Assembly: GCA_015178975.1 (NCBI GenBank)
Contig: WHVD01000113.1
Location: 62,001 to 126,000, forward strand
DNA length: 64,000 nt
DNA from: Hysterangium stoloniferum
Lineage: Eukaryota; Basidiomycota; Agaricomycetes; Hysterangiales; Hysterangiaceae
Direction: 5' to 3'
Part shown: in pieces, positions 26,662 to 36,808 of the stretch
Position numbering within the stretch: position 1 is the stretch's first letter
How the letters are laid out: each line of letters begins with the position of its first letter
The notes under the pieces: model-generated
Databases searched by the model: none
The model's input: the letters and a program-made list of their open reading frames with translations, nothing else
What the model was told of the DNA's origin: nothing
Position numbers and translations under genes: made by a program

Positions 26662-27183
26662 GTGAGAACTAAGAGGTGGAGAATATGTGGACTTGCCAAG
26701 ATGAAGAACGAGTATCAGGAAGAGTTTAGTATGGTGTTTACTGAGGATTCAATGAACTCACTAGATTTCATTGGGATCCCACTGTGTTCAACAGTTGCTT
26801 CTAAAAGGGTAGTCACATATGCAGAGGTCCTGAACTGCAGGGTGTTCAGTGGAGCTCTAAAGGTAATTTGTGTACATGGAATACCAAACTGGGAGAGTGT
26901 CCAAAAGAACCTAAAGATGGAGCCAGCAGAGTCTCCACTCCCTGGCCAAGCTAAAGAGAAGAAGATTAATCATTGGATATCTGAACTATACCCAATCCCC
27001 AATGATCAATGGATCATAAATGGGTGGGTTAGTCACATCCCAGGAATGCCAAAAAACCAAAAACCAACTTTGTCAAAAAATGACCTAAGATTTCCTTATG
27101 GAAGGGTGACTAAAATCGTCTTTTTGAGGTGTGACAATACTATGAACAATATTGTCCAAGAGTTCAGAGGGAGACCAGATTGA
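26662..27183 (+). CDS. Unrecognised ORF, 173 codons
   Basis: An uninterrupted plus-strand ORF in an otherwise stop-rich region. Its composition is protein-like (segments MVFTEDSMNSLDFIGIPL, PGQAKEKKINHWISELYPIP, WIINGWVSHIPGMPKNQKP) and the opposite strand is full of stops. No signal peptide, membrane span or known motif is visible. The Pro/Lys-rich, HIPGMPK-type texture could belong to a gag-like or ORF1-like protein of a retroelement, given the gag debris next door, but this is a guess. The start ATG is unsupported by any motif and the true N-terminus may lie upstream. Confidence 0.35.
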   Translation: MRTKRWRICGLAKMKNEYQEEFSMVFTEDSMNSLDFIGIPLCSTVASKRVVTYAEVLNCRVFSGALKVICVHGIPNWESVQKNLKMEPAESPLPGQAKEKKINHWISELYPIPNDQWIINGWVSHIPGMPKNQKPTLSKNDLRFPYGRVTKIVFLRCDNTMNNIVQEFRGRPD

Positions 27184-27359
27184 TTGGTCAGGCTGGAGCT
27201 AAGAATCCAAAAGCTAAAAAGGTGAAAAGCTAAAAAGGGGGGGACTGAAATGGCTTGAGGGTAAAAGGAAATGAGTGGATGTGTTGCAGGTAGGGAGGCC
27301 ACTTTCACACAGGAGGATCCAATTCAATCCTTAGCCTGCATGGGGGCCTGAGGGATTGT

Positions 27360-27776
27360 CTACATCACATTTGACTTGGTCACTGATGTCGGCATCTCTG
27401 AGGGCTTTTCAGCCTTACCAGCATGAGCCTTGGTAGTGTGACCTGGGGTGCCACACCAAAAGCAGAGGTCACTATCTTTTTGTCCCTGTTTTTCCTCAGG
27501 TGTTAGCTTTCTGTCTGGGCCAATATTTGACCTCAAATCATCTCTGGACTTGGCCATGGAGGTACTGGTGTTGTTGTTAGAGGTTCCAGTATTGTTAGAA
27601 GTCAAGTCTGTCTTATTTGTCTTCTTGGACGTCTTTGAGGAGTGGTCACTAGTGTTGGTTGTATGGAATATAGATGTGGATGCTGGTTTGTTATCTTGGG
27701 TGCCTTTTGTAGATAATCCTGCCTCTCCCTTCAGTTTTCTGGATGAACTACTATTATGTGAGGAGAAGGTCAACAA
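27360..27776 (-). pseudogene. Retroelement gag C-terminus with degenerate zinc knuckle
   Basis: The 138-codon minus-strand frame has a Ser/Thr/Asn/Lys-rich linker (TNNTGTSNNNTSTSM-like), then the conserved GPDRKLTPEEKQ and a knuckle CFWCGTPGHTTKAHAG. The same layout (Asn-rich linker, LTPQERQ, CCHC knuckle) is seen in the Ty3 gag at 34172-35131, so this is a related chromovirus gag. In the knuckle C-x2-C-x4-H is kept but the last Cys is missing. No protease or RT is found upstream or downstream. Confidence 0.65.
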
Positions 27777-28090
27777 ACCAGGTAGATGATGACATCAATC
27801 AGGATTAAACCTTGTCTGGGATGCACACATCTAAGACCCAAAGACCCTGTAGTCTCCTCCCCCATCAATCGAGATAGCCCATATTCTGAAAGCCTTAAAA
27901 GTAAAGTCAAGCAGGTCACAATCATATGTATATCTTTGCCTACTTCAAATCACATTCTTCAGTATAACAGCTAATATGTCTTAGTCAAGAAAGAGTAAGA
28001 ATTGACCGAGTAGTAAAGAGTTTTGTAACATTGGCATTTAAGTGTGAGAGAACCATAATGATAAACATGGGTCATGTGGTTATACAAGAC
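27777..28090. other. No gene recognised
   Basis: The spacer between gag debris and the first 723-bp LTR shows no coding segment. Confidence 0.5.
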
Positions 28091-28813
28091 TGTTAAGAAC
28101 TGTAAACTGACGAATGTCGGTGGCCGACAGGGACCGATCAGAAGGACTTGGCTTCAGCTTATGTGCTGTGCCCTTGCAAATATCCGTAGAGTGTCCTTAG
28201 ATTTCGGGCAGGCAAAGACTAATCCTAAAGAGCTCCGTTCGGCGAGATACTGATCGGAACCGAAGGACAAGTCGAGCATCGGGCCAAGGGGTCGGGGCCG
28301 GGAGTGGGTGAGCGCACGCGAAGGCAGATGGGGGGATTCTTAGTATGAGACTATTACAGACGTATGAGGGTATTCTGAGTCGATATTCCGATTGCCTAGT
28401 AACTACAACTACAGTGAGTTCATATACAAGTAACAGGCATCTAGAAAATACTAATGGGGAGAAGGGCGGAAAATGGCATTAACAATAAGCTTGACTAGGA
28501 ACGGGAAGTTTATGATTAGTTTGGAGGCCGATGATAACCGAGAGCGTAATTACGATAAAAGGAAATAGTTCAAGGACTACAAATATAGATTGACATATGT
28601 GAAACATAAGATTGAACAGATCAACATAATAAAAGGGACATATCAAAATTTTGACCAGACAATACGAGTTATTTTGACATGGGCGTAAATGGAGTTTGAT
28701 CTTCGCGAAAACATACGTCAGCTTCGGGGCCGATGGTTTCTGAGATGGTGACTTGAAATGTTGATAAGTGGCGATGATCTCGGGACCGATAGGGTTGTGA
28801 CACGGTCGTAACA
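28091..28813 (-). mobile_element. 723-bp solo LTR, copy A (minus orientation)
   Basis: Ends are TGTTAAGAAC at the left and GGTCGTAACA at the right. The sequence is the reverse complement of the solo LTR at 36809-37531 over its full length, and both are 723 bp. It shares GGACTTGGCTTCAGCTTAT with the Ty3 LTRs at 28923 and 35481, so the families are related. The flanks do not match (AAGAC left, AATAT right), unlike copy B, so this copy either lost its duplication or sits at a rearranged junction. Confidence 0.85.
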
Positions 28814-28922
28814 AATATCAAATATAATTGTATTTTTGTAAATTTCCAACACAAATTTGATGAAGTATCTACTTGTTTGGAAAGAAGAGACATGTCGCGG
28901 CACTCACACGGCAGCACGACAC

Positions 28923-29751
28923 TATTAGGATGCACCTACAAGGTGGGCTTCCGGAGAAACCAGCAGAATATCTGGTAGGACTTGGCTTCAGCTTATAGGC
29001 TGTGCCCTCATGAGATCGTGTTGTCCAATTTCAGACAGGTGGACGGGAATCCTGGGGAGTCTGGGTGGGGTTCATGGGTCGAGGGGTCATAGGTTGGAGG
29101 TTGTGGGTCGAGAGGTTGGAGAGTCGAGATAAATAAGTGAGATAGATGCATCAGAGCCCATGGGCTCTCACTAGCAAGAGCGGTGTAATTCAAGGAGGAG
29201 TTTAGAGTGGAAAATCTATTAGATTACTGAGGGGGAATCTAAGCCAATTTTCTGATTGGATTGTATGTACAACATCTGCCAGATTATATAGACCGTGGAA
29301 TGAATGACATACCAAATCCAGTAATAATGAAACGAAACTAGAAAAACATAAAATGAGAATAGTAAACACCAAATTTGGTGTTAGGAATGGAACAGAACGG
29401 AGTGGAGTCCAAATCATGACAAATTATAAACCATAATGGGAAATGGAGTGGGAGCGGAGTCCAAATTGTGACAGGTCATTTGACTAAAACAGGAATGGGG
29501 CTCAGTTAGAGTGATGATGGGATTTTGAACAGGGTCCAGTGACTGATGCATGGGTCGAGGATGGACATATACAGAGAAGGGAGTCCAGGGGTATTCTGGT
29601 GACTGATATGCAACGTAATGAGGTTGAATGTGGACAAGTCTGATGTACAGAGTCTGGGCGGGAATTCCTGTAAACTGACAATTGGTGCATCTAGGGTGTG
29701 GGTGCATACAAGTTAGTGCCCGGAGTCCGGCAGGATTTTCTGGTCATAACA
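28923..29751 (-). repeat. 3' LTR of the Ty3 element
   Basis: 829 bp. In element orientation it starts TGTTATGACCAG and ends TCCTAATA, where the other LTR has TCCTAACA. It is 72 bp shorter than the 5' LTR, mainly because it has about one unit of the 15-bp GAGGTTGTGGGTTGA repeat. The polypurine tract lies immediately upstream (element sense). Confidence 0.9.
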
Positions 29752-29900
29752 GTACCCTCCCTTTATGCTGAAGTCCCAAAGAGGCTCTAGACCTAGATAA
29801 GGTTCTTGTCGGCTATGTGCATGTGTCAAAAGTCATGTCAGTTACACATATGTGTCAAAGAGTCATGTGATCTGGAAGGTAAGGTTCAAATGCGACGAGC

Positions 29901-29912
29901 CTATATATAAAT
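29901..29912 (+). promoter_or_regulatory. TATA box of the antisense gene
   Basis: CCTATATATAAATTTG lies about 50 bp before the first ATG (29961) and 80 bp before the in-frame ATG (29990) of the plus-strand gene. It is followed by a pyrimidine-rich TTTCTTCTTCTTTATTACCC stretch, as expected around a fungal start of transcription. It is inferred from sequence only. Confidence 0.5.
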
Positions 29913-29989
29913 TTGAAAAAATAGAAATTTCTTCTTCTTTATTACCCCCATCTCGCCATAATGGGACCAAACCAATGCTGTAAAGGCCA

Positions 29990-30632
29990 ATGCCAACCGC
30001 TGGGCCCTCCACGGGCTCTCCATATCACACGCCTCTCAGTGCAGTGCAAATATTGGTGCAGCAAGAGGAACAGCGTCGTCAATGGGAAGAAGCAGAGGAG
30101 GAGGCGAGGGAGGTCGAGGAGGCCTTGGACATGGAGTACCAGGTGGCATTGGCCATGGAGGAAGCAGCTGCAAGGCAGAGGCAGAGAGATGAGGAGGAGG
30201 CTGTGCAGGTGGCCGCAGAGAAGGCCCAGGTAGCTGCAGAGAAAGCCAGGGTGCCTGCTGAGAGGGCCATGGTGGTCGTGGGTAAAGTAAGTCCCTTCAA
30301 CTTGTCATTTTTTTTTTTTTGACTGACTTGGTATTTTCAGCACAAGGCGACAGAGGTCAAATCAGAGTCCAAGGGGGAGCCAGGGAGCCCCCAGAAGGTA
30401 TGTCTCGGGTCCATGGGAGAACCAGGGAAACTAACCATAACAACAGAAGGCAAAGAAGGTGGCACCAGTCTGTCTACTGATGCAGAACGATCCATGGTGT
30501 TCTGGTTGCAATGACCAGAACACGGAGTGCAATCGAAAGTCTGGGCAGGGACTGGGATTCTACCAGTGCACCCCACTTGACCAAGTAAAGCAGTTTACAA
30601 GTGCATTGACGCTTATCATTTTTCAAATCTAA
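29990..30632 (+). CDS. Antisense intron-containing gene inside the Ty3 element
   Basis: Exons 29990-30286, 30341-30397 and 30447-30632 are joined in phase 0 by two textbook introns (GTAAGT...TTTTCAG, 54 bp; GTATGT...AACAG, 49 bp). The protein starts MPTAGPSTGSPYHTPLSAV, then a long charged coiled coil (VQQEEQRRQWEEAEEEAREV; repeats of VAAEKAQVAAEKARV), a basic linker, and a Cys cluster (PWCSGCNDQNTECNRKSG, then YQC). This resembles hypothetical proteins repeated in mycorrhizal basidiomycete genomes that pair a SPYHTPLS N-terminus and coiled coil with a Cys-rich end; that is recollection. The last ~17 codons read through antisense chromodomain sequence from about 30578, so the gene's true 3' end is lost. 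The 29961 ATG is out of frame with the coiled coil. Function unknown; nucleic-acid binding is only a guess. Confidence 0.6.
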
Positions 30633-31474
30633 AATTTTTGAGATTTCAAACTCGGGTTCTCTGTCAATAATGACTAGAGGGGGTGGAGATTGCATGTGAT
30701 CCAGGATAGTGTTAGCAGTACAAGGTTCTAACATAGAAACATGAAATACTGGGTGTACCATGCACATGCTATCTGGAAGCCATAGGGTCCAAGAAACTGA
30801 CCCTACTTGTGCGATAATTTCAAAAGGACCTAAATATTTTTCAGCAAGCTTTTTTGATGGACTGGTAGTCCCAAAGAATTGAGCTTTGACAAGAACACAA
30901 TCACCAATCTTGAAGTTTGGTGGTGGGATCCAGTGTTTGTCCACTGAATGTTGGTATTGCTCTTGGGCGGACCTTATTTCAGTCCGGAGTTCCTCGTGGA
31001 GCTCGTGGAGGTCTGTGGTGAACTCTTGAGTGTGAGCAGAGGTGAGATTTCGTTCCAGATGTACTGTAATATTTGGATTATATCCTTTATTTGCAAAGAA
31101 TGGGGAAACACCAGTAGTGGCCGAGGGTGCATTGTTGTAAGCAAATTCTGCAAGTGGTAACAAGGATTTCCAATTGTCCTGTTGATAATTGCAATATACA
31201 TGGAGATATTGTTCCAATGTCTGATTGACATGTTCGGTTTGTCTGTCACCTTCCAGTTGATGTCCAGACGTGAAATGTAGTTTCATGTCCAAGGATTTCC
31301 TGAGGGATCTAAAGAAGTGAGACACGAACTCTGATCCTCGATCGGAAGTTATGTGGGATGGGACTCCATGCTTGGAAAATACGTGGATAATAAAAAGTTC
31401 TGCTAACTGCACAGACGTGATTGTATCATGTGTAGGGATGAATATACCTTGTTTTGAGAATCTGTCAACAACAA
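30474..31474 (-). pseudogene. Ty3 integrase core and interrupted chromodomain
   Basis: The integrase core shows the second catalytic Asp in ITSDRGSEFVSHFF and the Glu region in LEGDRQTEHVNQTLEQYL, followed by the GPY/F-type module (KYLGPFEIIAQVGSVSW, VHPVFHVSMLEPC). Next is a chromodomain start (EFEISKILDLKND, LLYLVKW) that is cut right after VKW at about 30582, where antisense foreign sequence begins. Chromodomains direct integration to marked chromatin in this clade. The core is separated from its N-terminal part by a frameshift near 31478. Confidence 0.9.
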
Positions 31475-31960
31475 CTAGAATGGCAGAAAGCCTTCAGAGT
31501 CCGGTAGGTGTTCAATGAAATCCATAGAGATAGAATTCCATGGGTGTTCCAGTACCGGAAGTTGTTTCAAAAGGCCGTATGGTTTGTGTTGCTCAGATTT
31601 CGAGCGGTGACAAGTAGTGCAAGATTTACAATAGTGCTTAATGAATCCACAGAGTCCGGGCCAAGTATATTCTCTTCTTATTAATGATAGAGTTTTGTTA
31701 TACCCGAAATGTCCTGAAAGTGGATGATCATGTTTGTATTGAAGGATCCTGAGGCAGAGGCCGGCAGAGTCTGGTACATAGATCCTATCGCCAAGTCTAA
31801 TGAAACCATGCTGATCAAGAGTCCACCAGGGTTGATCGGGGTCCATGGGATTGTCAAGGTGAGCTTTAGTTATCGGGTCTAGCGGAATTGCCGATAGAAT
31901 ATCTTGATGTAACTTCTTAACATCCATAATGATAATTCCACAGACAATGGGATTGATGAA
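31475..31960 (-). pseudogene. Ty3 integrase N-terminal domain
   Basis: It holds the HHCC zinc-binding domain (HDHPLSGHFGYNK ... CKSCTTCHRSKS) and the first catalytic Asp (SISMDFIEHLPDSEGF). The frame then shifts: FLPF-stop replaces the expected SAILVVVDRFSK-type continuation, which is visible one frame over in 31410-31480. The two integrase halves are otherwise complete. Confidence 0.9.
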
Positions 31961-32113
31961 GAAAGTTGTGCAGACTGATGCAGTAAGTTGCTGATTCGTG
32001 AAAATAGGTTTCAGGTTGTGCGGGTTTACTGTGGCATAGTTGTTGCTTCCCTCTTTAGGATAGATGTCCCATCGTCCAGTTAAAGCGTTGGGTTTGCCGC
32101 CCAGACGGCCGGG

Positions 32114-33330
32114 TCAAAAATGGATAATCATATTGAAGGCAGATAGATATTCAGACCAGTGGGCCTGCCGATGGGTCAAAAGTTTGGTAGTAGAAAAGTA
32201 TTCCAGGTTTTTGTGATCTGTTACAATGTCAATTGGAGTTCCCGAGCCTTCCAAATAGTGTCGCCACAATTTGAAAGCTGAAGAAATTGCCAGGAGTTCC
32301 TTATCATGAACATTGTAGTTGAGCTCTGCTCCAGTGAAAGTCCAGGACAGAAACACCATGGGGTGGACTTCTCTGTCAGAGTCCTGGATAGACAGAATGG
32401 CTCCAAGCACATAATCTGAGGCATCCATTTCAACAATGAGTGGGAAGTCCGGTTTCCAATGCAACAGAATAGGAGCTGAAGAAAAAGAATTTTTTAAAAG
32501 ATTGAAAGCTTTTTGACACTTATTGTTAAAATTCCATGGAGTATCCTTACACGTAAGATGGGTAAGGGGAACCATGATGTTGGAATATCCACGGATAAAC
32601 CGTCTGTAAAAATTGGCAAAGCCGAGGAAGGATTGTACATCTTTAACCTTTTGGGGTTCAGGCCAATCTTTGATGACTTGCACTTTAGTTTCGTCCATGT
32701 GAAGCCTGTCAGGTCCCATTATGAAACCTAGGGATTCCACAGAGTCTGTGTCAAAAGTACATTTTTTACCATTCGCAAATAAACCATGTTGTCTGAGTCT
32801 CCAGAGAACTTCATGGACTTGTTTGTCGTGTTGCATGGGGTCCTCAGAGTAGATAAGAATGCCATCCAAGTAAACAATGACACATACATTGAGCATGTTG
32901 AAGAAAATGACGTTGATAAAATGCTGAAAAACAGAAGGAGCATTGGTGAGTCCAAATGGCATCACCAACCACTCAAAGGCCCCATAACGGGTTCTAAAAG
33001 TGGTTTTCCATTCATCACCTGCAGCAATCCGGACCAAATGATAGGCATGTTTGAGATCTATTTTGGTGTAAATATGGTCATTCCGCAGAGCATTGAGCAG
33101 ATCAGATATGAGTGGAAGTGGATACTTATCCTTTTTTGTGACAGCATTGAGGCCTCTAAAGTCAACACATAGTCTAAGGGATCCATCCTTTTTTCTGACA
33201 AATAGAACAGGTGCTCCAAAAGAAGACTTTGAGGGTCTGATAAAACCTATGGACAAATGTTCATCCAGGAAATCATGGATTGTGGAAGGTTCTGTGGACG
33301 AGAGTGGGTAAATATGTCCTAGGGGTGGCT
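32114..33330 (-). pseudogene. Ty3 reverse transcriptase and RNase H
   Basis: The RT domain is nearly complete: FVRKKDGSLRLCVDFRGLN, PLPLISDLL, YTKIDLKHAYHLVRI (catalytic Asp), GLTNAPSVFQHFIN, and the active site as IVYLDGILIYS. The canonical box is YxDD, so the last Asp has become Gly. The thumb and RNase H follow (EMDASDYVLGAIL, HDKELLAI, DIVTDHKNLEYF) with the three acidic residues in place. Just after the RNase H, TGA replaces an Arg codon in the connection to integrase (IIHF-stop-PGRLGGKP), a CGA-to-TGA type change. At the N-terminus the frame shifts near 33256-33275 relative to the protease-linked segment (GFADVFSKRKDVQLLPHREY). Confidence 0.93.
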
Positions 33331-34070
33331 GGGTGCTCGCTATCTTCGAGATCGATTTTTAAGTCGTATTCTCTGTGGGGCAGAAGCTGGACATCTTTTC
33401 GCTTGCTAAAAACATCTGCAAAGCCATGATATTTCTCCAGGATGCCTTCTAGGTCAGTGGCTTGCTCAGATGCAGATACCGGGGTTAAAAAATGTCCAGT
33501 TGCTTCATCAATTTTTAAGTTGATAGTGAACACCTGGTATCCATCCATTTTTGAAGCCCTAATAAAAGCTACAGCATTAATCAGAGAAATAGATGGAGGT
33601 GCCATGGGTTCCAGGGAAGCCATGGGTGCCGTAGGGATCACAGGAGTCCTTGAGACTGCAGGTGCCAGGAAGACCATGGGTGCCGTGGAGGCCATGTTGG
33701 GTGCAGTTTCCTTGGCTTCTGTGGGAGTCCAGAATGTTATACTGTTAGCTATCCAATCAATCAATGGATTGTAGTGGGTAAGCCAGTTGTGTCCTAGGAC
33801 CACCGAGCAACTTGAGTCTAACTGGGTCACATAGAAAGTGACCAATTGAGATGTTCAACATGAGAAACAGATGGATAAATCACAAGCTTGGGTAACAACC
33901 AAATTACTTGTGGCATCAAAGAGGTGGAGGGTGATGGGATTAATTGGATAAGTTGACAACATATTTTTTTGCGTGAATTTTGTATCTAAAAAACAATGAG
34001 TCGAGCTGGAATCTATAAGAGCTGAAAAAATGAATTTTGGAATCATATTAGACATAAGTTTAACGAAAAA
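33273..34070 (-). pseudogene. Ty3 protease and linker to RT
   Basis: A retropepsin segment reads FSALIDSSSTHCFLD where family members carry a DSG or DTG active-site triplet, so the Gly is replaced by Ser. After a frame break it continues with the C-terminal part of the fold (SCSVVLGHNWLTHYNPLIDW), a Pro/Ala/Thr-rich linker (TAPMASLEPMAPPS) and the RT N-terminal segment. The frame break lies near 33850. Nonfunctional protease is likely. Confidence 0.85.
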
Positions 34071-34171
34071 AGAATCAGAATGCGAAAGAGTGGATGTGTT
34101 GAGACGGGTAAACTCTTGAATGCGCAGAGAGGCAATGCAACCCCCAACCCCTGCGGAGTCTGCAGGGTTGC

Positions 34172-35444
34172 TTACTCTTTTTTTGAGTCGGAAGCTGGTT
34201 TGTCCTTTGATGGGGTCTCCGTGGAGGCCTTGGCTGTTCGTCCCTTAGAAGAGTTTGCTTTTGCCAGTGGACATTCCAGGACTCGATGACTGGGTTTCCC
34301 ACACAAGAGACAGAGGTTATTGTCCATGTGACGTTGTCTTTCCTGTGGGGTCAATTTGCCATCAGGTCCAAGTTTGCCTGTGAGGTCGGGTTTTCCAGTT
34401 TGCTTGCCAGACTGTTGACCCTTGTTATTGTCCTTGTTGTTGTTATTGTTAGAAGACTTTTTATCATTCTTCTTCTCAGATTGTGTGGAGTTCTGGTTGC
34501 TGGTTGACGAATTGTTGTTATTGTTTTTATTGCCCGTGGACTTGTTTACTTTGTCCATGGAGGTCTCGTGGGCAACTTCCATGTGACGTTCCCAATAATG
34601 TGTGTCTGTGTTTTGAGCCTTGAGGTGCATACAGGACAGGGTTTTTGGCTGGCCATCTTCTCCTTTTGAGGCTTTGTCTTTAAGGTGGGATGGCAGACCA
34701 GCGTTGAATTGGTGGCAGAGAGCGGGATCGCCCCACTGACAATGAGCTGCAAGATTATTGAATTGGATGATGGAGTCTGTGATGCACTGCATGTCCTTCA
34801 TACGAAGATTTGTGAGACTGTTCTCGGCTTCTTCTGTTGGGTCATACAGGCCAAAGTTTGTTTCAAGCTCCAAAACAAAAGCATCCCAATCTTTGAGCCA
34901 AAGTGGCTCTTCCTCGGAAAGTCCGCTAAAAGCCGGTTTGAACCATTTCAACACAGATCCCGACAAGTATGAAAGTGCATAGTTGACGTTTCGGGACTCC
35001 ATGGAAAATGTGGCAGATTGATCGCGGAAATTGAAGCGACATTGCATGAGGAAAGTAGAGAGTTTGTTTGGGTTGGAACCCGTGAAGAGTTCCGGAGCAT
35101 TGACTTTTGACCGTGGAGGTTCTTGTTCCATTTTTCTTTCGTTCTTCGAGCAGGTGCATCATAAATCTATCTATAGTACCTGCTAAAAATTCAGAAGTAG
35201 GATTCTCCAAGTGCGGTCATTGGGTAGGTGGAGGATTTTTGACACCTTTTCCCTTGTCGGGTGCCACAGATTCGTCCTTGTTCTCGGATTCATCCTGGTT
35301 TTCCAGGACTTCTTTGATACGGGCTTCTTCCATGGGTTCCAGTTGGTCCAAGAGTGTCTGACTGGTATACAAAGTTAACAGGGAATGAAGAGTCGACGGT
35401 CCAGGTAATGATGCCTGTGTGTGTGCTTTTCTCCTTGGTGGCAT
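34172..35444 (-). pseudogene. Ty3 gag
   Basis: Reading from 35444: MPPRRKAHTQASLPGPSTL, an acidic stretch, then a TGA after NPPPTQ. One frame continues ENPTSEFLAGTIDRFMMHL to an A-run where the frame shifts, and the main 319-codon frame starts MEQEPPRSKVNAPELFTG. That frame holds the capsid region (LKWFKPAFSGLSEEEPLWL, LETNFGLYDPTEEAENSLT), an Asn-rich linker and an intact CCHC knuckle (CLLCGKPSHRVLEC) near its end. The start at 35131 is a consequence of the frameshift; the real gag start is more likely 35444. Confidence 0.88.
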
Positions 35445-35480
35445 ATTGAAAACAATCTGTGAGTCTTAGTCAGAAAATAC

Positions 35481-36381
35481 TGTTAGGATACACGTACAAG
35501 GTGGGCTTCTGGAGAAACCCACAGAATATCTGCGAGGACTTGGCTTCAGCTTATAGGCTGTGCCCTTGTGAGATCGTGTTGTCCAATTTCAAACAGGCAG
35601 ATGGGAATCCCAGGGAGTCCAGGCAGGGTTCATTGGTCAAGGCGTCATAGGTCGGAGGTTGTGGGTTGAGAGGTTGTGGGTTGAGAGGTTGTGGGTTGAG
35701 AGGTTGTGGGTTGAGAGGTTGTGGATTGAGAGGTTGTGGGTTGAGAGGTCATGAGTCGAGATAGGTAAGAGAGATAGATGCACTGGAGCCTGTGGGCTCC
35801 GACTAGCATGAGCAGTGTGATTCAAGTAAGGGTTTAGAGTAGAAAATGTATTAGATTACTGGGGGGAATCTAAGCTGATTTTCTGACTGGATTGTATGTA
35901 CAACATCTGCCAGTTTAAATAGACCGTGGAGTGAATGACATACCAAATCCAGTAATGATGAAACGAAACTAGCAAAACATAAAACGAGAATAGTAAACAC
36001 CAAATTTGGTGTTAGGAATGGGATGGAATGGAGTGGAGTCTGAATCGTGACAAATCATAACCCATAACAGGAATGGAGCGGGAGCAGAGTCCAAATCATG
36101 ACACGTCATTTGACTAAAATAGGAACAGGGCTCAGTTAGAGCAATGATTGGATTCTGAGTGGAGTCCGGTGACTGATGCGTGGGACAAGGATGGACATAG
36201 ACAGAGAACGGAGTCCGGGGGTATTCCAGTGACTGATACATGACATAATAAGGTCGAACGTGGACAAGTCTGACGTACGGAGTCCAGGCGGGAAGTCTTG
36301 TAAACTGACAATTGGTGCATCTAGGGCATGGGTGCGTACGAGTGAGTGCCTGGAGTCCAGTGGGATTTTCCAGTTGTAACA
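35481..36381 (-). repeat. 5' LTR of the Ty3 element
   Basis: 901 bp; in element sense it starts TGTTACAACTGG and ends TATCCTAACA (TGTTA/TAACA ends). A 15-bp unit, GAGGTTGTGGGTTGA, is repeated about six times at 35655-35750, absent as an array from the other LTR. The plus-strand target duplication GACAC follows at 36382-36386. Confidence 0.92.
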
Positions 36382-36386
36382 GACAC

Positions 36387-36808
36387 CCTGCGCAGCACTT
36401 TCCTATAGTGCAATATTTTGAGGTGACAGGGGACTTAGAATGAGTGATGAGCACTCCCCTCGAATAAGATGATGCGATAATCGTCCTGTATGTCATTGAT
36501 ACCACAGCTAACTATTTGAAAGGGAGAATACACACTTCAACATCAACACCGAGTTTGTTTTCCCAAAAGAGGGTGACAATGTCCTTATGACCTGATATGA
36601 CATTTTCAACCACCATCATGTCACTTAGATCGCATGCATCGGGATCTTGATAGTACTTGGACTCTAGCCATGGGTCATCTGACAGCTTATTAGGGATAAT
36701 AAGGATCGCGGAAAATATCAACATAGATGCAATGGTTCGAAATGTTACACACTCGCCTTATGGCCCAAGAATGGGGGAAATACCCCTGTTGTTACCAGTG
36801 CATCAGAG
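36387..36808. other. No gene recognised
   Basis: About 420 bp between the Ty3 element and solo LTR copy B. A 70-codon minus-strand ORF (36512-36724) has no recognisable domain. This sequence and 28814-28917 together represent the host DNA between the two inverted solo LTRs. Confidence 0.5.

Larger units (their letters stand above)
28918..36386 (-). mobile_element. Ty3/gypsy chromovirus, full length, defective
   Basis: LTRs at 28923-29751 and 35481-36381 enclose a minus-strand internal region; GACAC flanks both ends (28918-28922 and 36382-36386), a perfect 5-bp target duplication. Internal order on the minus strand: gag, protease, RT, RNase H, integrase, chromodomain, then an antisense gene and a polypurine tract (complement of 29752-29765, AAAGGGAGGGTAC). 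Lesions: a stop and a frameshift in gag, a DSS protease site, a frameshift before RT, YLDG for YxDD, a TGA after RNase H, a frameshift in integrase, and an interrupted chromodomain. It cannot move on its own. The two LTRs differ at many positions, so the insertion is not recent. The segment after the 5' LTR does not resemble the common initiator-Met primer site. Confidence 0.93.

Noticed and set aside
29961..30233. Arg/Trp-rich 90-codon ORF starting at ATG 29961
   Set aside because: It is the wrong frame of the coiled-coil exon; the 29990 frame has protein-like repeats, matches the splice sites in phase and continues into the Cys cluster.
32786..33774. Plus-strand ORFs of 110-128 codons
   Set aside because: They are antisense to the RT and protease region of the Ty3 element.
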